This document shows, in pieces, positions 55,292 to 64,000 of a DNA stretch of 64,000 nt. Below the pieces are notes generated by a model. The model was not told the origin of the DNA. It made no database searches and saw nothing but the letters and a program-made list of their open reading frames with translations. Position 1 is the first letter of the stretch. The number at the start of each line of letters is the position of its first letter. The stretch is from Croceicoccus ponticola (lineage in GTDB: Bacteria; Pseudomonadota; Alphaproteobacteria; Sphingomonadales; Sphingomonadaceae), in contig NZ_RXOL01000001.1 of the NCBI RefSeq assembly GCF_004004515.1, positions 1,200,976 through 1,264,975 on the forward strand, in the 5' to 3' direction. The position numbers and the translations under genes are program-made.

Positions 55292-56191
55292 TTACACAGC
55301 CACCTTGAATATCTTCGAACAAAATGCGCAATCGACATGTACGAGGCCATCGTCTTCGCGCATTTCCGCCCTTTCAGCCTCCGCAAACCGGCCAAGCACG
55401 TCAGCGAAGTGCGCCGCTGAACAGCGGCAACCGCGCGAAACCGCGGTCAGCTTTTCGGTTCGGATCTCATCTTCTTCATGGAAAAGACGCCACAAGATAG
55501 TTTCAAGCATGGTCTGCGGATCGACAAGTTCCGCATGGCGCACACTGCCGCCCATGATCGCCACATGTTCCCAATCGGGATCATCATAACGCACGTGCAG
55601 CCGTTCCCTGCCCTCTTCGCCATCAGGTAGATGTTGAACCAGAATGCCGCCCGCGACCGCGTGCTCGCCGTCTGACCTCGCCGCGACGCGGATAAGGGTG
55701 GGAAGCTGTTCGGATTGCCGGAAATAATGTTCGCAAGCTCCGCTCAGGGTGTCGCCATCGAGCGGTACGATGCCTTGATACCGACCTCCATCGAGCGGCA
55801 AATCGAAGGTGATCGCAAGATAGGCATTGGCACCGAACAGAGCTGGTAGCGGTGGATTGGCGCCAAGCGCTACGATGCGACCGCGATCGACCTCCGCATA
55901 GCCTCGCAACGCGCCTTCCCGATAATCGCACACCAGCAGCGTCACAGCGCCTTCCTCGGACTGCGCCTGCATCGTGAGCTGGCCTTCGTTTTTCAGCAAT
56001 GATCCCATCAATGTGCACAGGACAAGCGCCTCTGCCAGAAGGTTCTTGACAGCCGGAGGGTAATCGTGCGCCGCTAATATTTGGTCAACCGCAGGCCCAA
56101 GGCGCACGCTACGCCCGCGCACTTCGCGCGAGGGAAGAGTGAAGCCCAGAACACGGTCAAAACCGGTCTCGTCGGTGTCGACTTGATCCAT
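55292..56191 (-). CDS. hslO: Redox-regulated chaperone Hsp33
   Basis: A 299-residue Hsp33. The C-terminal zinc switch has CRCSAAHFA and VHVDCAFCSKIF, the four cysteines that release zinc on oxidation. The N-terminal substrate-binding domain is complete. The ATG at 56191 shares a base with the argF stop (TGATG), so it is translationally coupled. The order argD-argF-hslO is common in alphaproteobacteria. Confidence 0.95.
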   Translation of the reverse strand: MDQVDTDETGFDRVLGFTLPSREVRGRSVRLGPAVDQILAAHDYPPAVKNLLAEALVLCTLMGSLLKNEGQLTMQAQSEEGAVTLLVCDYREGALRGYAEVDRGRIVALGANPPLPALFGANAYLAITFDLPLDGGRYQGIVPLDGDTLSGACEHYFRQSEQLPTLIRVAARSDGEHAVAGGILVQHLPDGEEGRERLHVRYDDPDWEHVAIMGGSVRHAELVDPQTMLETILWRLFHEEDEIRTEKLTAVSRGCRCSAAHFADVLGRFAEAERAEMREDDGLVHVDCAFCSKIFKVAV

Positions 56192-57120
56192 CAAATCTGC
56201 CCGAACGCCCAACGCAAGACCGATTTCTGCGCATGAATCCGATTTTCGGCCTCATCCCAGACAGCGGAGTTCGGCCCTTCGAACACGGATTCGCTCACTT
56301 CGTCACCAACGTGAGCCGGCAGGCAGTGCAGAAACAGGGCATCCGACTTTGCCTTGGTCATTAGCGCATCGTTGACTTGATACGGGCGCATCACCGCCAG
56401 CTTTTCGGCTGCTTCAATCTGACCCATCGAAACCCAGGTATCGGTCACGATGATATCGGCGCCGTTGGCTGCTTCATGTGCGTCGCGATAAAGCGTGACC
56501 TTCGCCCCGTTGACGCGCGCCTGTTCGACGATGCTCATTTCGGGCTCGTACCCCACGGGCACAGCATAGCGGACGTTGAACTTCATCAGGCCCGCCGCTT
56601 CGATGAAGGACTGTAGCACGTTATTCCCGTCGCCGAACCACGCGACCTCCAAGCCCGGCAGTGACCGGCCGCGCTCCACTATCGTTAGCAAGTCGGCAAC
56701 GATCTGGCAGGGATGCGAACGGTCCGTCAGCCCATTGATCACAGGCACGGTTGCGTGTCGGGCGAGTTCTTCGATCTTGGCGTGATCGCCGGTACGGATC
56801 ATGATGGCATCGACCATCCGCGACAGGACACGCGCAGTATCGGCGATCGTTTCTCCGCGCCCCAGCTGCATGCTCCCCGATTCCATGACCATCGCGCTCC
56901 CGCCAAGCTGGCGCATCGCGATGTCGAAAGAAACGCGCGTTCGGGTCGAGCTTTTTTCGAAGATCATTGCCAGTACGCGCCCGGCGAGGGGGGCATCGTC
57001 ATCCAGCTGCCCCTTGGGCGCCGAGGCGCGCGCTTGCTTGCGGTCGATAGCGTCGTTGATCATCGCGGCGACAGCTTCGCCGCCGGCATCCGAGAGATCG
57101 AGGAAAGACCGAACGCTCAT
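56191..57120 (-). CDS. argF: Ornithine carbamoyltransferase
   Basis: A 309-residue enzyme of arginine synthesis making citrulline. The carbamoyl phosphate motif SSTRTR is in [22 protein letters not shown] in [15 protein letters not shown], and the ornithine-site HCLPAH in [14 protein letters not shown]. Overlaps argD by four bases (ATGA). Confidence 0.97.
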   Translation of the reverse strand: MSVRSFLDLSDAGGEAVAAMINDAIDRKQARASAPKGQLDDDAPLAGRVLAMIFEKSSTRTRVSFDIAMRQLGGSAMVMESGSMQLGRGETIADTARVLSRMVDAIMIRTGDHAKIEELARHATVPVINGLTDRSHPCQIVADLLTIVERGRSLPGLEVAWFGDGNNVLQSFIEAAGLMKFNVRYAVPVGYEPEMSIVEQARVNGAKVTLYRDAHEAANGADIIVTDTWVSMGQIEAAEKLAVMRPYQVNDALMTKAKSDALFLHCLPAHVGDEVSESVFEGPNSAVWDEAENRIHAQKSVLRWAFGQI

Positions 57121-58295
57121 GGGGTGTAGTCAGCCGCCCCTGCGGACAACTTCTCCATGAATTCGTCAATATGTTCATCATTGATGACAAGTGGCGGCAG
57201 GATACGGAAGACGTTGTCACCCGCAGCCACCGTCAACAGCCCGTGATGATCACGCAAGTGCGCCACGAACTGCCTGCTTTCGACCGCCATCTTCACGCCC
57301 AGCATCAGCCCCAGTCCACGCACCTCTGAAAAAAGATTCGGATAGTTGCCGATGAACTGTTCGAGCCGCCCGCGCAGCTTTTCGCCCATCTCGCGGACAT
57401 GCGTCAGAAAGTCGTCATTTGCGACGGCGTCGAGCACTGCATTGCCCGCGGCCATCGCCAGCGGATTCCCGCCATAAGTGCTGCCATGCGTGCCGATAAC
57501 CATGCCGCGCGCCGCTTTTTCGCTGGCAAGACAAGCTCCCAATGGGAAGCCGCCGCCAATTCCCTTCGCCGTCGCAAGAATGTCAGGCTCGATGCCGTAC
57601 TGTTCGTAGGCATAAAGCGTGCCCGTCCGCGCCACGCCGCACTGCACTTCATCGAAAATGAGCATCAGGTCGTTGGCGTCGGCCAGTTCGCGCAGGGCAT
57701 GGATGAAACCCTTGCTCGCGACGCGGATGCCTCCCTCGCCTTGAACCGGTTCGACCATGATGGCAGCCGTATTCGGGCCGATCGCAGCCTTTACGCCTTC
57801 CAGATCTTCGAACTCGACATACCGGAAGCCCGGAAGCAGCGGCATGAAGCCCTTGTGCATCTTTTCCTGATTGGATGCGCTGATTGTCGCCATCGTGCGG
57901 CCATGAAAAGCGTTCTTGAACGTGATGATCTCGAAACGCTCTTCATTCCCGTCATGCTGGTGGTAGGCGCGCGCTGTTTTCATCGCAGCTTCAACCGCTT
58001 CTGCGCCGGAATTCGTGAAGAAAACCGTGTCGGCAAACGTTAGGTCGACCAACCGTTCGGCCAGTCGCTCGCCCTGCGGGCTGCCATAGAGGTTGGAAAC
58101 GTGCATCAGCGTTTCCGCCTGCTGCTGGATCGCGCCAATCAGGCCAGGGTGCGAGTGCCCCAGGAGATTGACCGCGATGCCGCTCGCGAAATCGAGAAAT
58201 CTGCGGCCATCTTCTGAAATCAGATGGCAGTTATCACCGCGAACCGGCCGCACGCCACAACGTGGATAGACCGGCATAAGGGGCGTAATCGACAT
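57117..58295 (-). CDS. argD: Acetylornithine aminotransferase
   Basis: A 392-residue class III PLP aminotransferase. The PLP Asp is in [16 protein letters not shown], the PLP Lys in [16 protein letters not shown], and [18 protein letters not shown] binds phosphate. Starts [20 protein letters not shown]. First gene of the argD-argF-hslO operon. Confidence 0.96.
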   Translation of the reverse strand: MSITPLMPVYPRCGVRPVRGDNCHLISEDGRRFLDFASGIAVNLLGHSHPGLIGAIQQQAETLMHVSNLYGSPQGERLAERLVDLTFADTVFFTNSGAEAVEAAMKTARAYHQHDGNEERFEIITFKNAFHGRTMATISASNQEKMHKGFMPLLPGFRYVEFEDLEGVKAAIGPNTAAIMVEPVQGEGGIRVASKGFIHALRELADANDLMLIFDEVQCGVARTGTLYAYEQYGIEPDILATAKGIGGGFPLGACLASEKAARGMVIGTHGSTYGGNPLAMAAGNAVLDAVANDDFLTHVREMGEKLRGRLEQFIGNYPNLFSEVRGLGLMLGVKMAVESRQFVAHLRDHHGLLTVAAGDNVFRILPPLVINDEHIDEFMEKLSAGAADYTP

Positions 58296-58418
58296 GGCAG
58301 AATCCTCGATCGGAAAATAAAAACGAGAAATGGCGGCCCCCAAAGGAGCCGCCATCAATCACCGTTTATGGCATGAGCGGTGCCGGGTCAATTCGCCGAC
58401 ACTTCAGACATTTTCGGG

Positions 58419-59183
58419 TCAGCCCTGAACGGGCACCAGGTTGACCGCGGAGTACTTACCGCGTCGATCCATCTCTAGGTCGAACTCAAGCCGGTCGCCT
58501 TCGTTCAGAGTCGAAAGACCCGACCGCTCGACCGCGCTGATGTGAACGAACGCATCAGGCTCGCCATCTTCGCGCGTGATGAAGCCAAAGCCCTTCATCG
58601 CATTGAAGAACTTCACGGTTCCAACCGCCTTTTCGCCGGTCAGCTCACGCTGGGGCTCTTCCCGCTTCTTTTCTGCGGGCACGACGTCGCCTACAACCTG
58701 CAGGTCGCTTGCCGAAATCTTGCCGCCACGATCGACCAAATTGAATTCGAGGACCTGGCCTTCGCCAAGACCTTCGAGCCCGGCCCGTTCGACAGCACTG
58801 ATGTGAACGAAGACATCTTCGCCGCCATCTTCACGCTGAATGAAACCGAAGCCTTTACCGGCGTTGAAGAACTTTACCGTTCCCTTGCCGGTTCCGACCA
58901 CCTGCGGAGGCATGCGACCGCCGCCGCCAGCACCGCCGCCAGCTGCGCCGCCGCGGAAACCGCCACCGCCGCCAGCACCAGCGCCAGGGCCGCGGAAACC
59001 GCCGCCGCCACCGGGACTGCCACGATCACGATCGCCAAAACCACCGCGATCGAAGCCACCGCCCCGATCTCCGCTGTCCTGACCGTAACCGAAGCCACCC
59101 TGCGAGAACGGGTCGTAGCCCTCTTCGCCAATGTTATCGCGCTTGTCGCGGCTCCGGCCGCGACGACCTCTGTCATAACCCAT
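58419..59183 (-). CDS. Cold-shock protein with two CSD domains and a Gly/Arg-rich N-terminus
   Basis: A 254-residue RNA-binding protein. After an 85-residue disordered Gly/Arg/Asp-rich part come two cold-shock domains: GTVKFFNAGKGFGFIQRED with DVFVHIS, and GTVKFFNAMKGFGFITRED with DAFVHIS. Both RNP1 and RNP2 motifs are intact. Two-domain Csps are common in alphaproteobacteria; the long RGG-like leader is less so and could favour phase separation (inference). Confidence 0.92.
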   Translation of the reverse strand: MGYDRGRRGRSRDKRDNIGEEGYDPFSQGGFGYGQDSGDRGGGFDRGGFGDRDRGSPGGGGGFRGPGAGAGGGGGFRGGAAGGGAGGGGRMPPQVVGTGKGTVKFFNAGKGFGFIQREDGGEDVFVHISAVERAGLEGLGEGQVLEFNLVDRGGKISASDLQVVGDVVPAEKKREEPQRELTGEKAVGTVKFFNAMKGFGFITREDGEPDAFVHISAVERSGLSTLNEGDRLEFDLEMDRRGKYSAVNLVPVQG

Positions 59184-59434
59184 AAAACGAAACGTACCTT
59201 AACTCTCGCCCTTCTCTCGATCGCCATGGCCTGAGGACGGACAGGTGCCGGACGATTGCATGCCGAACATGTCCTTTCGGCATTAATACTGCCGCCGTCA
59301 TACGGCATTTACCGGCCATTGGCGAATGTTTTGCGCAAGGCTTGCATTTTTTGGCAAGCGTGCTGCCCGATTACCATAGTGCGCCGGGGTGAAGGCTCTT
59401 GCACCCGCTTGACCGGGCGGGCAGATAGCCCGGC

Positions 59435-60241
59435 ATGGACATCATTTCACTGTTGAGCGACCCGACTGCATGGGCCGCGCTTTTCACCCTCATCGTTCTC
59501 GAAGTCGTGCTGGGTATCGACAACCTCGTCTTCATCGCGATCCTGTCGAACCGCTTGCCGGAACATCAGCAGAGCAAGGCACGGCGGATTGGTCTGGGGC
59601 TGGCGCTGTTCATGCGCATCGGCCTCCTGATGCTGATCGGCTGGCTGGTTACCTTGCAGACGCCGCTATTCGACCTTGGCATCGTGGGCACCCCTGGCCC
59701 GCATGGGGAAGCCAGCTTTGAAACCGCGTTTTCGGGTCGCGATCTCATCCTGATCGCAGGGGGCCTGTTCCTTCTGTGGAAGGCCACGACCGAAATTCAT
59801 CATTCGATGGATCCCGAAGGCGAATCAGGTGCCGTGCTTGACAAGAAAACGGGCATGCAGGCGGCAACGATCAGCTTTGGCGCGGCCATCGCCCAGATCA
59901 TCGCGCTAGACATCGTCTTTTCCATCGATTCGATACTGACCGCCGTTGGCATGACCGACGACATTCCGATCATGGTAGCAGCGGTCGTCATCACGGTGAC
60001 GATCATGCTTTTCGCCGCCGATCCGCTCGCACGCTTCATCGAATATAACCCGACTCTTGTCATGCTGGCGCTCGCGTTCCTCGTCATGATCGGGCTCGTC
60101 CTGATTGCCGATGGCTTTGGCTTCCATGTGCCAAAGGGTTATATCTATGCCGCAATGGGCTTTTCGGTCGGCGTTGAATTCCTGAACATGATGCAGCGTA
60201 ATCGCCGCGCGAAAATAGCTGCCGCATTGGAGCATGGATGA
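59435..60241 (+). CDS. TerC family membrane protein
   Basis: A 268-residue integral membrane protein of about seven helices. The signature segments are [20 protein letters not shown] and [17 protein letters not shown], each with the conserved Asp used for metal transport in TerC/Alx proteins. Possibly exports manganese. Its stop overlaps the next gene start by four bases. Confidence 0.93.
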   Translation: MDIISLLSDPTAWAALFTLIVLEVVLGIDNLVFIAILSNRLPEHQQSKARRIGLGLALFMRIGLLMLIGWLVTLQTPLFDLGIVGTPGPHGEASFETAFSGRDLILIAGGLFLLWKATTEIHHSMDPEGESGAVLDKKTGMQAATISFGAAIAQIIALDIVFSIDSILTAVGMTDDIPIMVAAVVITVTIMLFAADPLARFIEYNPTLVMLALAFLVMIGLVLIADGFGFHVPKGYIYAAMGFSVGVEFLNMMQRNRRAKIAAALEHG

Positions 60242-60675
60242 TGACTGACTTTCGGGAGATCGACGACAACCTGCTGGCCAGTCCGCAGATCAGCGTGGAG
60301 GATGTCGCTACCGCCAAATCGCTTGGCGTGACACTGATTATCAACAATCGTCCGGACAACGAATCGGACGATCAGCCCGCAGGGGCCGATATCGAAGCCG
60401 CGGCCCGCGCGGCAGGGATCGATTACGTCGCGATTCCCGTAGGCCACGCCGGATTCGGCCTGGGACAGGTCGAGGCTATGCGCGATGCGCTCGACCACGC
60501 GAACGGCAAGGTCCTAGCCTACTGCCGCTCCGGCACGCGATCCACCCTACTTTGGGCATTGGCGGAGGCGAAGGCTGGCAAGAACCCTTCGGTTATCGCG
60601 TCAAAGGCTTCCCACGGCGGTTATGATATTTCGCCAATCCGCCAGATGGTGGAGATGCTCTCAGCTGGCGGCTGA
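60238..60675 (+). CDS. TIGR01244-type protein phosphatase-like protein
   Basis: A 145-residue protein of the beta-lactamase-hydrolase-associated phosphatase group. The CX5R loop [14 protein letters not shown] is intact; [19 protein letters not shown] precedes it. Stand-alone members act on unknown phospho-substrates or sulfur species. Co-translated with the TerC gene. Confidence 0.88.
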   Translation: MMTDFREIDDNLLASPQISVEDVATAKSLGVTLIINNRPDNESDDQPAGADIEAAARAAGIDYVAIPVGHAGFGLGQVEAMRDALDHANGKVLAYCRSGTRSTLLWALAEAKAGKNPSVIASKASHGGYDISPIRQMVEMLSAGG

Positions 60676-60696
60676 GACGGCTCTTCTAGCTCGTAT

Positions 60697-60731
60697 AAAA
60701 AGGGCCGGAGGCGAAACCTCCGGCTCTTTTT
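60697..60731. terminator. Bidirectional terminator between convergent genes
   Basis: AAAAAGGGCCGGAGG, loop CGAAA, CCTCCGGCTCTTTTT. One mismatch in a 15-bp stem, with A and T runs on each side, between the phosphatase gene and the amt gene on the other strand. Confidence 0.88.
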
Positions 60732-60747
60732 CATGACGAGCCCGCAC

Positions 60748-62078
60748 AACTCAGCTGTTGTAAGCGCGTTCGCCATGTTCGCCGAGATCGAGGCCCATGA
60801 CCTCGGTCTCTTCAGTGACGCGCAGGCCGGTAACGAGCTTGGCGATGTAGATCGCGATCAGCGTTCCGACAGCGGCCACCACGACAGTGGTCGCAACAGC
60901 ATAGACCTGGGTCACGATCTGCGCACCCATGACGTAATCGTCGCCGCCCGGACCGCCGAGCGACGGGGCAAAGACGACGGCCGTGCCGATGGCACCGACA
61001 ATGCCGCCGATGCCGTGGATGCCAAAGGCGTCGAGCGAGTCGTCATAGCCAAACGCCGGCTTCACCTTCGTGACGAAGAAGAAGCAGATGATCGAGGCCA
61101 CCGCGCCCAGCACGATCGCGCCGAACGGACCCGAGTTGCCCGCAGCAGGCGTCACCGCGACAAGACCGGCGATCACACCCGAACAGAAGCCCAGCGCCGA
61201 AGCCTTGTGACCCATGGCCCGTTCCGCCAGCATCCAGAACAGGGCACCTGACGCCGTGGCGACAAAGGTGTTGATCATGGCAAGACCGGCCGAACCGTTA
61301 GCCTCGAGCGCGGAACCCGCGTTGAAGCCGAACCAGCCCACCCACAGCAAGCCCGTGCCGACCATGGTCAGCGTCATGCTGTGCGGCGGCATCGGCTCGC
61401 TCGGGAAACCCTTGCGCTTGCCCAGCACGAATGCCGCGACCAGCGCCGAGACACCGGCGTTGATGTGGACCACCGTGCCGCCCGCAAAATCGAGAGCGCC
61501 CATCGCGAAGAACACCCCGCGCGCTTCCCACACCATGTGTGCGATCGGGAAGTAGACGATCGTCAGCCAGACGGTGGCAAAGATCATCACCGCCGAAAAC
61601 TTCATGCGTTCCACCAGCGCACCCAGCACGAGCGCGACGGTAATGGCCGCAAAGGTCATCTGGAACGAGATGAAGACATATTCGGAGATCACTTCGTCGG
61701 TGAACGTCGCCGCAGTCGAATCCGGGGTCACGCCTGCCAGGAAGAACTTACCCCAGCTGATGTATTGGTTGCCTTCGGGACCGAACGCGAGGCCGTAGCC
61801 GTACATCACCCAGATCAGCATCGCGAGCGCCGCAACGGCGCCGATCTGCGTCATCGTCGAAAGCATGTTCTTCGAACGGGTCAGGCCGCCGTAGAACAGC
61901 GCAAGGCCGGGAAGGATCATGAGCAGGACGAGAATCGTCGAAGTCATCATCCAGGCATTGTTGCCAGGATTGGCTACCGCAGCAGCCGCGTCCGCAGCCT
62001 CCTGCGCAAAAGCGGTCGTGGCGGCAAACATCGACGCTCCAAGCATCGCTGTGCCGCATGCAATCTTGCGGATCATGG
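60748..62078. repeat. Direct repeat copy 1 (amt duplication)
   Basis: The 1331-base stretch is repeated at 62670-64000, offset 1922 bases. By eye the copies differ at one base, in the codon giving Tyr (here) or Phe (other copy) in TQVYAVATT. Identity begins three bases past the amt stop and runs to the window end. Confidence 0.9.
60751..62076 (-). CDS. amt: Ammonium transporter, copy 1
   Basis: A 441-residue Amt/MEP channel. A signal peptide (ending TAFA) precedes eleven membrane helices. Marks include the aromatic gate region, GTVVHINAGVSALVAAFVLG with the first pore His, and FGIHGIGGIVGAIGTAVVFA with the second pore His. It is downstream of glnK, the usual glnK-amt operon. The 24-base gap suggests co-transcription. 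Confidence 0.96.
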   Translation of the reverse strand: MIRKIACGTAMLGASMFAATTAFAQEAADAAAAVANPGNNAWMMTSTILVLLMILPGLALFYGGLTRSKNMLSTMTQIGAVAALAMLIWVMYGYGLAFGPEGNQYISWGKFFLAGVTPDSTAATFTDEVISEYVFISFQMTFAAITVALVLGALVERMKFSAVMIFATVWLTIVYFPIAHMVWEARGVFFAMGALDFAGGTVVHINAGVSALVAAFVLGKRKGFPSEPMPPHSMTLTMVGTGLLWVGWFGFNAGSALEANGSAGLAMINTFVATASGALFWMLAERAMGHKASALGFCSGVIAGLVAVTPAAGNSGPFGAIVLGAVASIICFFFVTKVKPAFGYDDSLDAFGIHGIGGIVGAIGTAVVFAPSLGGPGGDDYVMGAQIVTQVYAVATTVVVAAVGTLIAIYIAKLVTGLRVTEETEVMGLDLGEHGERAYNS

Positions 62079-62100
62079 AAAGCCCCCTTGGATCGATGTA

Positions 62101-62439
62101 TCAGAGCGCGGTGTCGCCCGTTTCCCCGGTGCGGATGCGCACAGCCGAAGCGAGGTCGAGAACGAATATCTTGCCATCCCCGATGGCATCGCTGTTGGCA
62201 TGCGACTGGATCGTTTCGACGATCTGCGGCGCAAGTGCGTCCGATGTCGCAATCTCAAGTTTCACTTTCGGCACCATGTTCACCGAATATTCCGCGCCGC
62301 GGTAAATTTCAGTTTGGCCTTTTTGCCGACCGAAGCCTTTGACCTCCGAAACCGTCATGCCGGCGACGCCAAGCGAGGCGAGCGCCTCGCGCACTTCGTC
62401 CAGCTTGTGCGGCTTGATGACTGCGATGATATATTTCAT
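62101..62439 (-). CDS. glnK: P-II nitrogen regulator
   Basis: A 112-residue P-II signal protein starting MKYIIAVIKPHKLDEVREAL. The T loop carries the uridylated Tyr in QTEIYRGAEYSVNMVPK; the B and C loops follow (AIGDGKIFVLDLASAVRIRT). It gates the ammonium transporter. The start at 62439 gives the family length; the longer upstream frame is noise. Confidence 0.96.
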   Translation of the reverse strand: MKYIIAVIKPHKLDEVREALASLGVAGMTVSEVKGFGRQKGQTEIYRGAEYSVNMVPKVKLEIATSDALAPQIVETIQSHANSDAIGDGKIFVLDLASAVRIRTGETGDTAL

Positions 62440-62504
62440 CGAGATTGCCTCTTTTCGCGCAAAATTTTCCGGCACCCCGCCGGTCGTCCAGTGATGCATG
62501 TAAT

Positions 62505-62523
62505 GCTGCATTGCGCAAGCAGC
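62505..62523. promoter_or_regulatory. Imperfect palindrome in the glnK leader
   Basis: GCTGCATTGCGCAAGCAGC is a 19-base near-perfect dyad 66 bases before the glnK start. It could be an operator or a leader hairpin; it does not match the usual NtrC site. Confidence 0.35.
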
Positions 62524-62557
62524 TTGGTTTCGCGCCTTCCCTGAAATGCAAAAAAAG

Positions 62558-62586
62558 GGGTCGGAAAGCGGCTGGCTTTCCGACCC
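62558..62586 (-). terminator. Terminator after amt copy 2
   Basis: GGGTCGGAAAGC, 5-base loop, GCTTTCCGACCC. On the minus strand the hairpin is followed by a run of T (A7 on the plus strand at about 62550). It separates amt copy 2 from glnK. Confidence 0.85.
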
Positions 62587-62669
62587 TTTAAGTGACGTTC
62601 GCAGGAGGAACGTTGTATTGGCGGAGCGGGGAGAGGAGAGGAGGAACCACTCCGCCAAAACTGGTAGTG

Positions 62670-64000
62670 AACTCAGCTGTTGTAAGCGCGTTCGCCATGT
62701 TCGCCGAGATCGAGGCCCATGACCTCGGTCTCTTCAGTGACGCGCAGGCCGGTAACGAGCTTGGCGATGTAGATCGCGATCAGCGTTCCGACAGCGGCCA
62801 CCACGACAGTGGTCGCAACAGCAAAGACCTGGGTCACGATCTGCGCACCCATGACGTAATCGTCGCCGCCCGGACCGCCGAGCGACGGGGCAAAGACGAC
62901 GGCCGTGCCGATGGCACCGACAATGCCGCCGATGCCGTGGATGCCAAAGGCGTCGAGCGAGTCGTCATAGCCAAACGCCGGCTTCACCTTCGTGACGAAG
63001 AAGAAGCAGATGATCGAGGCCACCGCGCCCAGCACGATCGCGCCGAACGGACCCGAGTTGCCCGCAGCAGGCGTCACCGCGACAAGACCGGCGATCACAC
63101 CCGAACAGAAGCCCAGCGCCGAAGCCTTGTGACCCATGGCCCGTTCCGCCAGCATCCAGAACAGGGCACCTGACGCCGTGGCGACAAAGGTGTTGATCAT
63201 GGCAAGACCGGCCGAACCGTTAGCCTCGAGCGCGGAACCCGCGTTGAAGCCGAACCAGCCCACCCACAGCAAGCCCGTGCCGACCATGGTCAGCGTCATG
63301 CTGTGCGGCGGCATCGGCTCGCTCGGGAAACCCTTGCGCTTGCCCAGCACGAATGCCGCGACCAGCGCCGAGACACCGGCGTTGATGTGGACCACCGTGC
63401 CGCCCGCAAAATCGAGAGCGCCCATCGCGAAGAACACCCCGCGCGCTTCCCACACCATGTGTGCGATCGGGAAGTAGACGATCGTCAGCCAGACGGTGGC
63501 AAAGATCATCACCGCCGAAAACTTCATGCGTTCCACCAGCGCACCCAGCACGAGCGCGACGGTAATGGCCGCAAAGGTCATCTGGAACGAGATGAAGACA
63601 TATTCGGAGATCACTTCGTCGGTGAACGTCGCCGCAGTCGAATCCGGGGTCACGCCTGCCAGGAAGAACTTACCCCAGCTGATGTATTGGTTGCCTTCGG
63701 GACCGAACGCGAGGCCGTAGCCGTACATCACCCAGATCAGCATCGCGAGCGCCGCAACGGCGCCGATCTGCGTCATCGTCGAAAGCATGTTCTTCGAACG
63801 GGTCAGGCCGCCGTAGAACAGCGCAAGGCCGGGAAGGATCATGAGCAGGACGAGAATCGTCGAAGTCATCATCCAGGCATTGTTGCCAGGATTGGCTACC
63901 GCAGCAGCCGCGTCCGCAGCCTCCTGCGCAAAAGCGGTCGTGGCGGCAAACATCGACGCTCCAAGCATCGCTGTGCCGCATGCAATCTTGCGGATCATGG
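62670..64000. repeat. Direct repeat copy 2 (amt duplication, reaches window end)
   Basis: Second copy of the 1331-base repeat. Because it runs to the last base of the window, its true right end is unknown. Confidence 0.9.
62673..63998 (-). CDS. amt: Ammonium transporter, copy 2
   Basis: The same 441-residue Amt protein as copy 1, with one change (Phe for Tyr in TQVFAVATT). The start ATG is two bases from the window end, so its promoter and upstream neighbour are not visible. It has its own terminator and is not obviously co-transcribed with glnK. Confidence 0.95.
   Translation of the reverse strand: MIRKIACGTAMLGASMFAATTAFAQEAADAAAAVANPGNNAWMMTSTILVLLMILPGLALFYGGLTRSKNMLSTMTQIGAVAALAMLIWVMYGYGLAFGPEGNQYISWGKFFLAGVTPDSTAATFTDEVISEYVFISFQMTFAAITVALVLGALVERMKFSAVMIFATVWLTIVYFPIAHMVWEARGVFFAMGALDFAGGTVVHINAGVSALVAAFVLGKRKGFPSEPMPPHSMTLTMVGTGLLWVGWFGFNAGSALEANGSAGLAMINTFVATASGALFWMLAERAMGHKASALGFCSGVIAGLVAVTPAAGNSGPFGAIVLGAVASIICFFFVTKVKPAFGYDDSLDAFGIHGIGGIVGAIGTAVVFAPSLGGPGGDDYVMGAQIVTQVFAVATTVVVAAVGTLIAIYIAKLVTGLRVTEETEVMGLDLGEHGERAYNS

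Noticed and set aside
61381..62544. Long plus-strand frame opposite amt and glnK, and similar frames at 6215-7405 and 7931-9169
   Set aside because: Antisense shadows with composition unlike folded proteins; the minus-strand genes have full family signatures.
1..64000. CRISPR arrays or rRNA genes
   Set aside because: No regularly spaced short repeats and no rRNA-like sequence were seen.

Overview
The window comes from a GC-rich alphaproteobacterium, most likely a member of the Sphingomonadales. The best marker is a serine palmitoyltransferase of the Sphingomonas type next to its own acyl carrier protein (49.1-50.6 kb). A DivK-type response regulator, a Usg protein, remains of a gene transfer agent (GTA) cluster and a large TonB-dependent receptor agree with this. 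The genus cannot be fixed from the sequence alone.

The window has two parts that meet near a tRNA-Lys gene at 37.03-37.10 kb. The left part (1-34 kb) is a catabolic gene cluster. It holds a cut-off flavin-dependent monooxygenase, four regulators (GntR, IclR, LysR and no obvious fourth-class partner for the TonB receptor), three SDRs, a Rieske non-haem iron oxygenase (alpha, beta, ferredoxin; no reductase seen) in one operon with a thiolase and an acyl-CoA dehydrogenase, a RibB-type riboflavin enzyme, an ADP-forming acyl-CoA synthetase, a FadJ-type enzyme, two further enoyl-CoA hydratases, a paired acyl-CoA dehydrogenase system with an MmgE/PrpD protein, an amidohydrolase, a GMC oxidoreductase with an aldehyde dehydrogenase, a fumarate-reductase-like flavoprotein with an isochorismatase-like hydrolase, and a TonB-dependent receptor for uptake. 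Together they suggest import of a fairly large organic acid, alcohol or aromatic acid, its oxidation, CoA activation and beta-oxidation-like breakdown. The substrate cannot be named from sequence.

The most striking signal in this part is an 8-base palindrome, TGTCGACA, seen eight times in the first 34 kb (seven intergenic) and not found by eye in the remaining 30 kb. Sites come in pairs in front of key transcription units and look like operators of a cluster-wide regulator.

From 34.2 to 36.7 kb lies mobile debris: an MFS transporter 3' fragment, an IS630 end, an IS5-type transposase 5' fragment joined to a broken restriction endonuclease gene. A decayed IS630 element sits at 1.4-2.5 kb, so the same IS end brackets the cluster on both sides.

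From 37 kb on, the genes are ordinary chromosomal ones: folK, aguB, msrA, rsmB, dksA-type, ridA, divK-type, acyl carrier protein and spt, usg, queC, the argD-argF-hslO operon, a two-domain cold-shock protein, TerC, and amt-glnK-amt. Points of note here are a collapsed GTA cluster (small terminase plus the start of the large terminase joined to a DUF2793 tail gene) and an almost perfect 1.33-kb direct duplication of the ammonium transporter gene around glnK.
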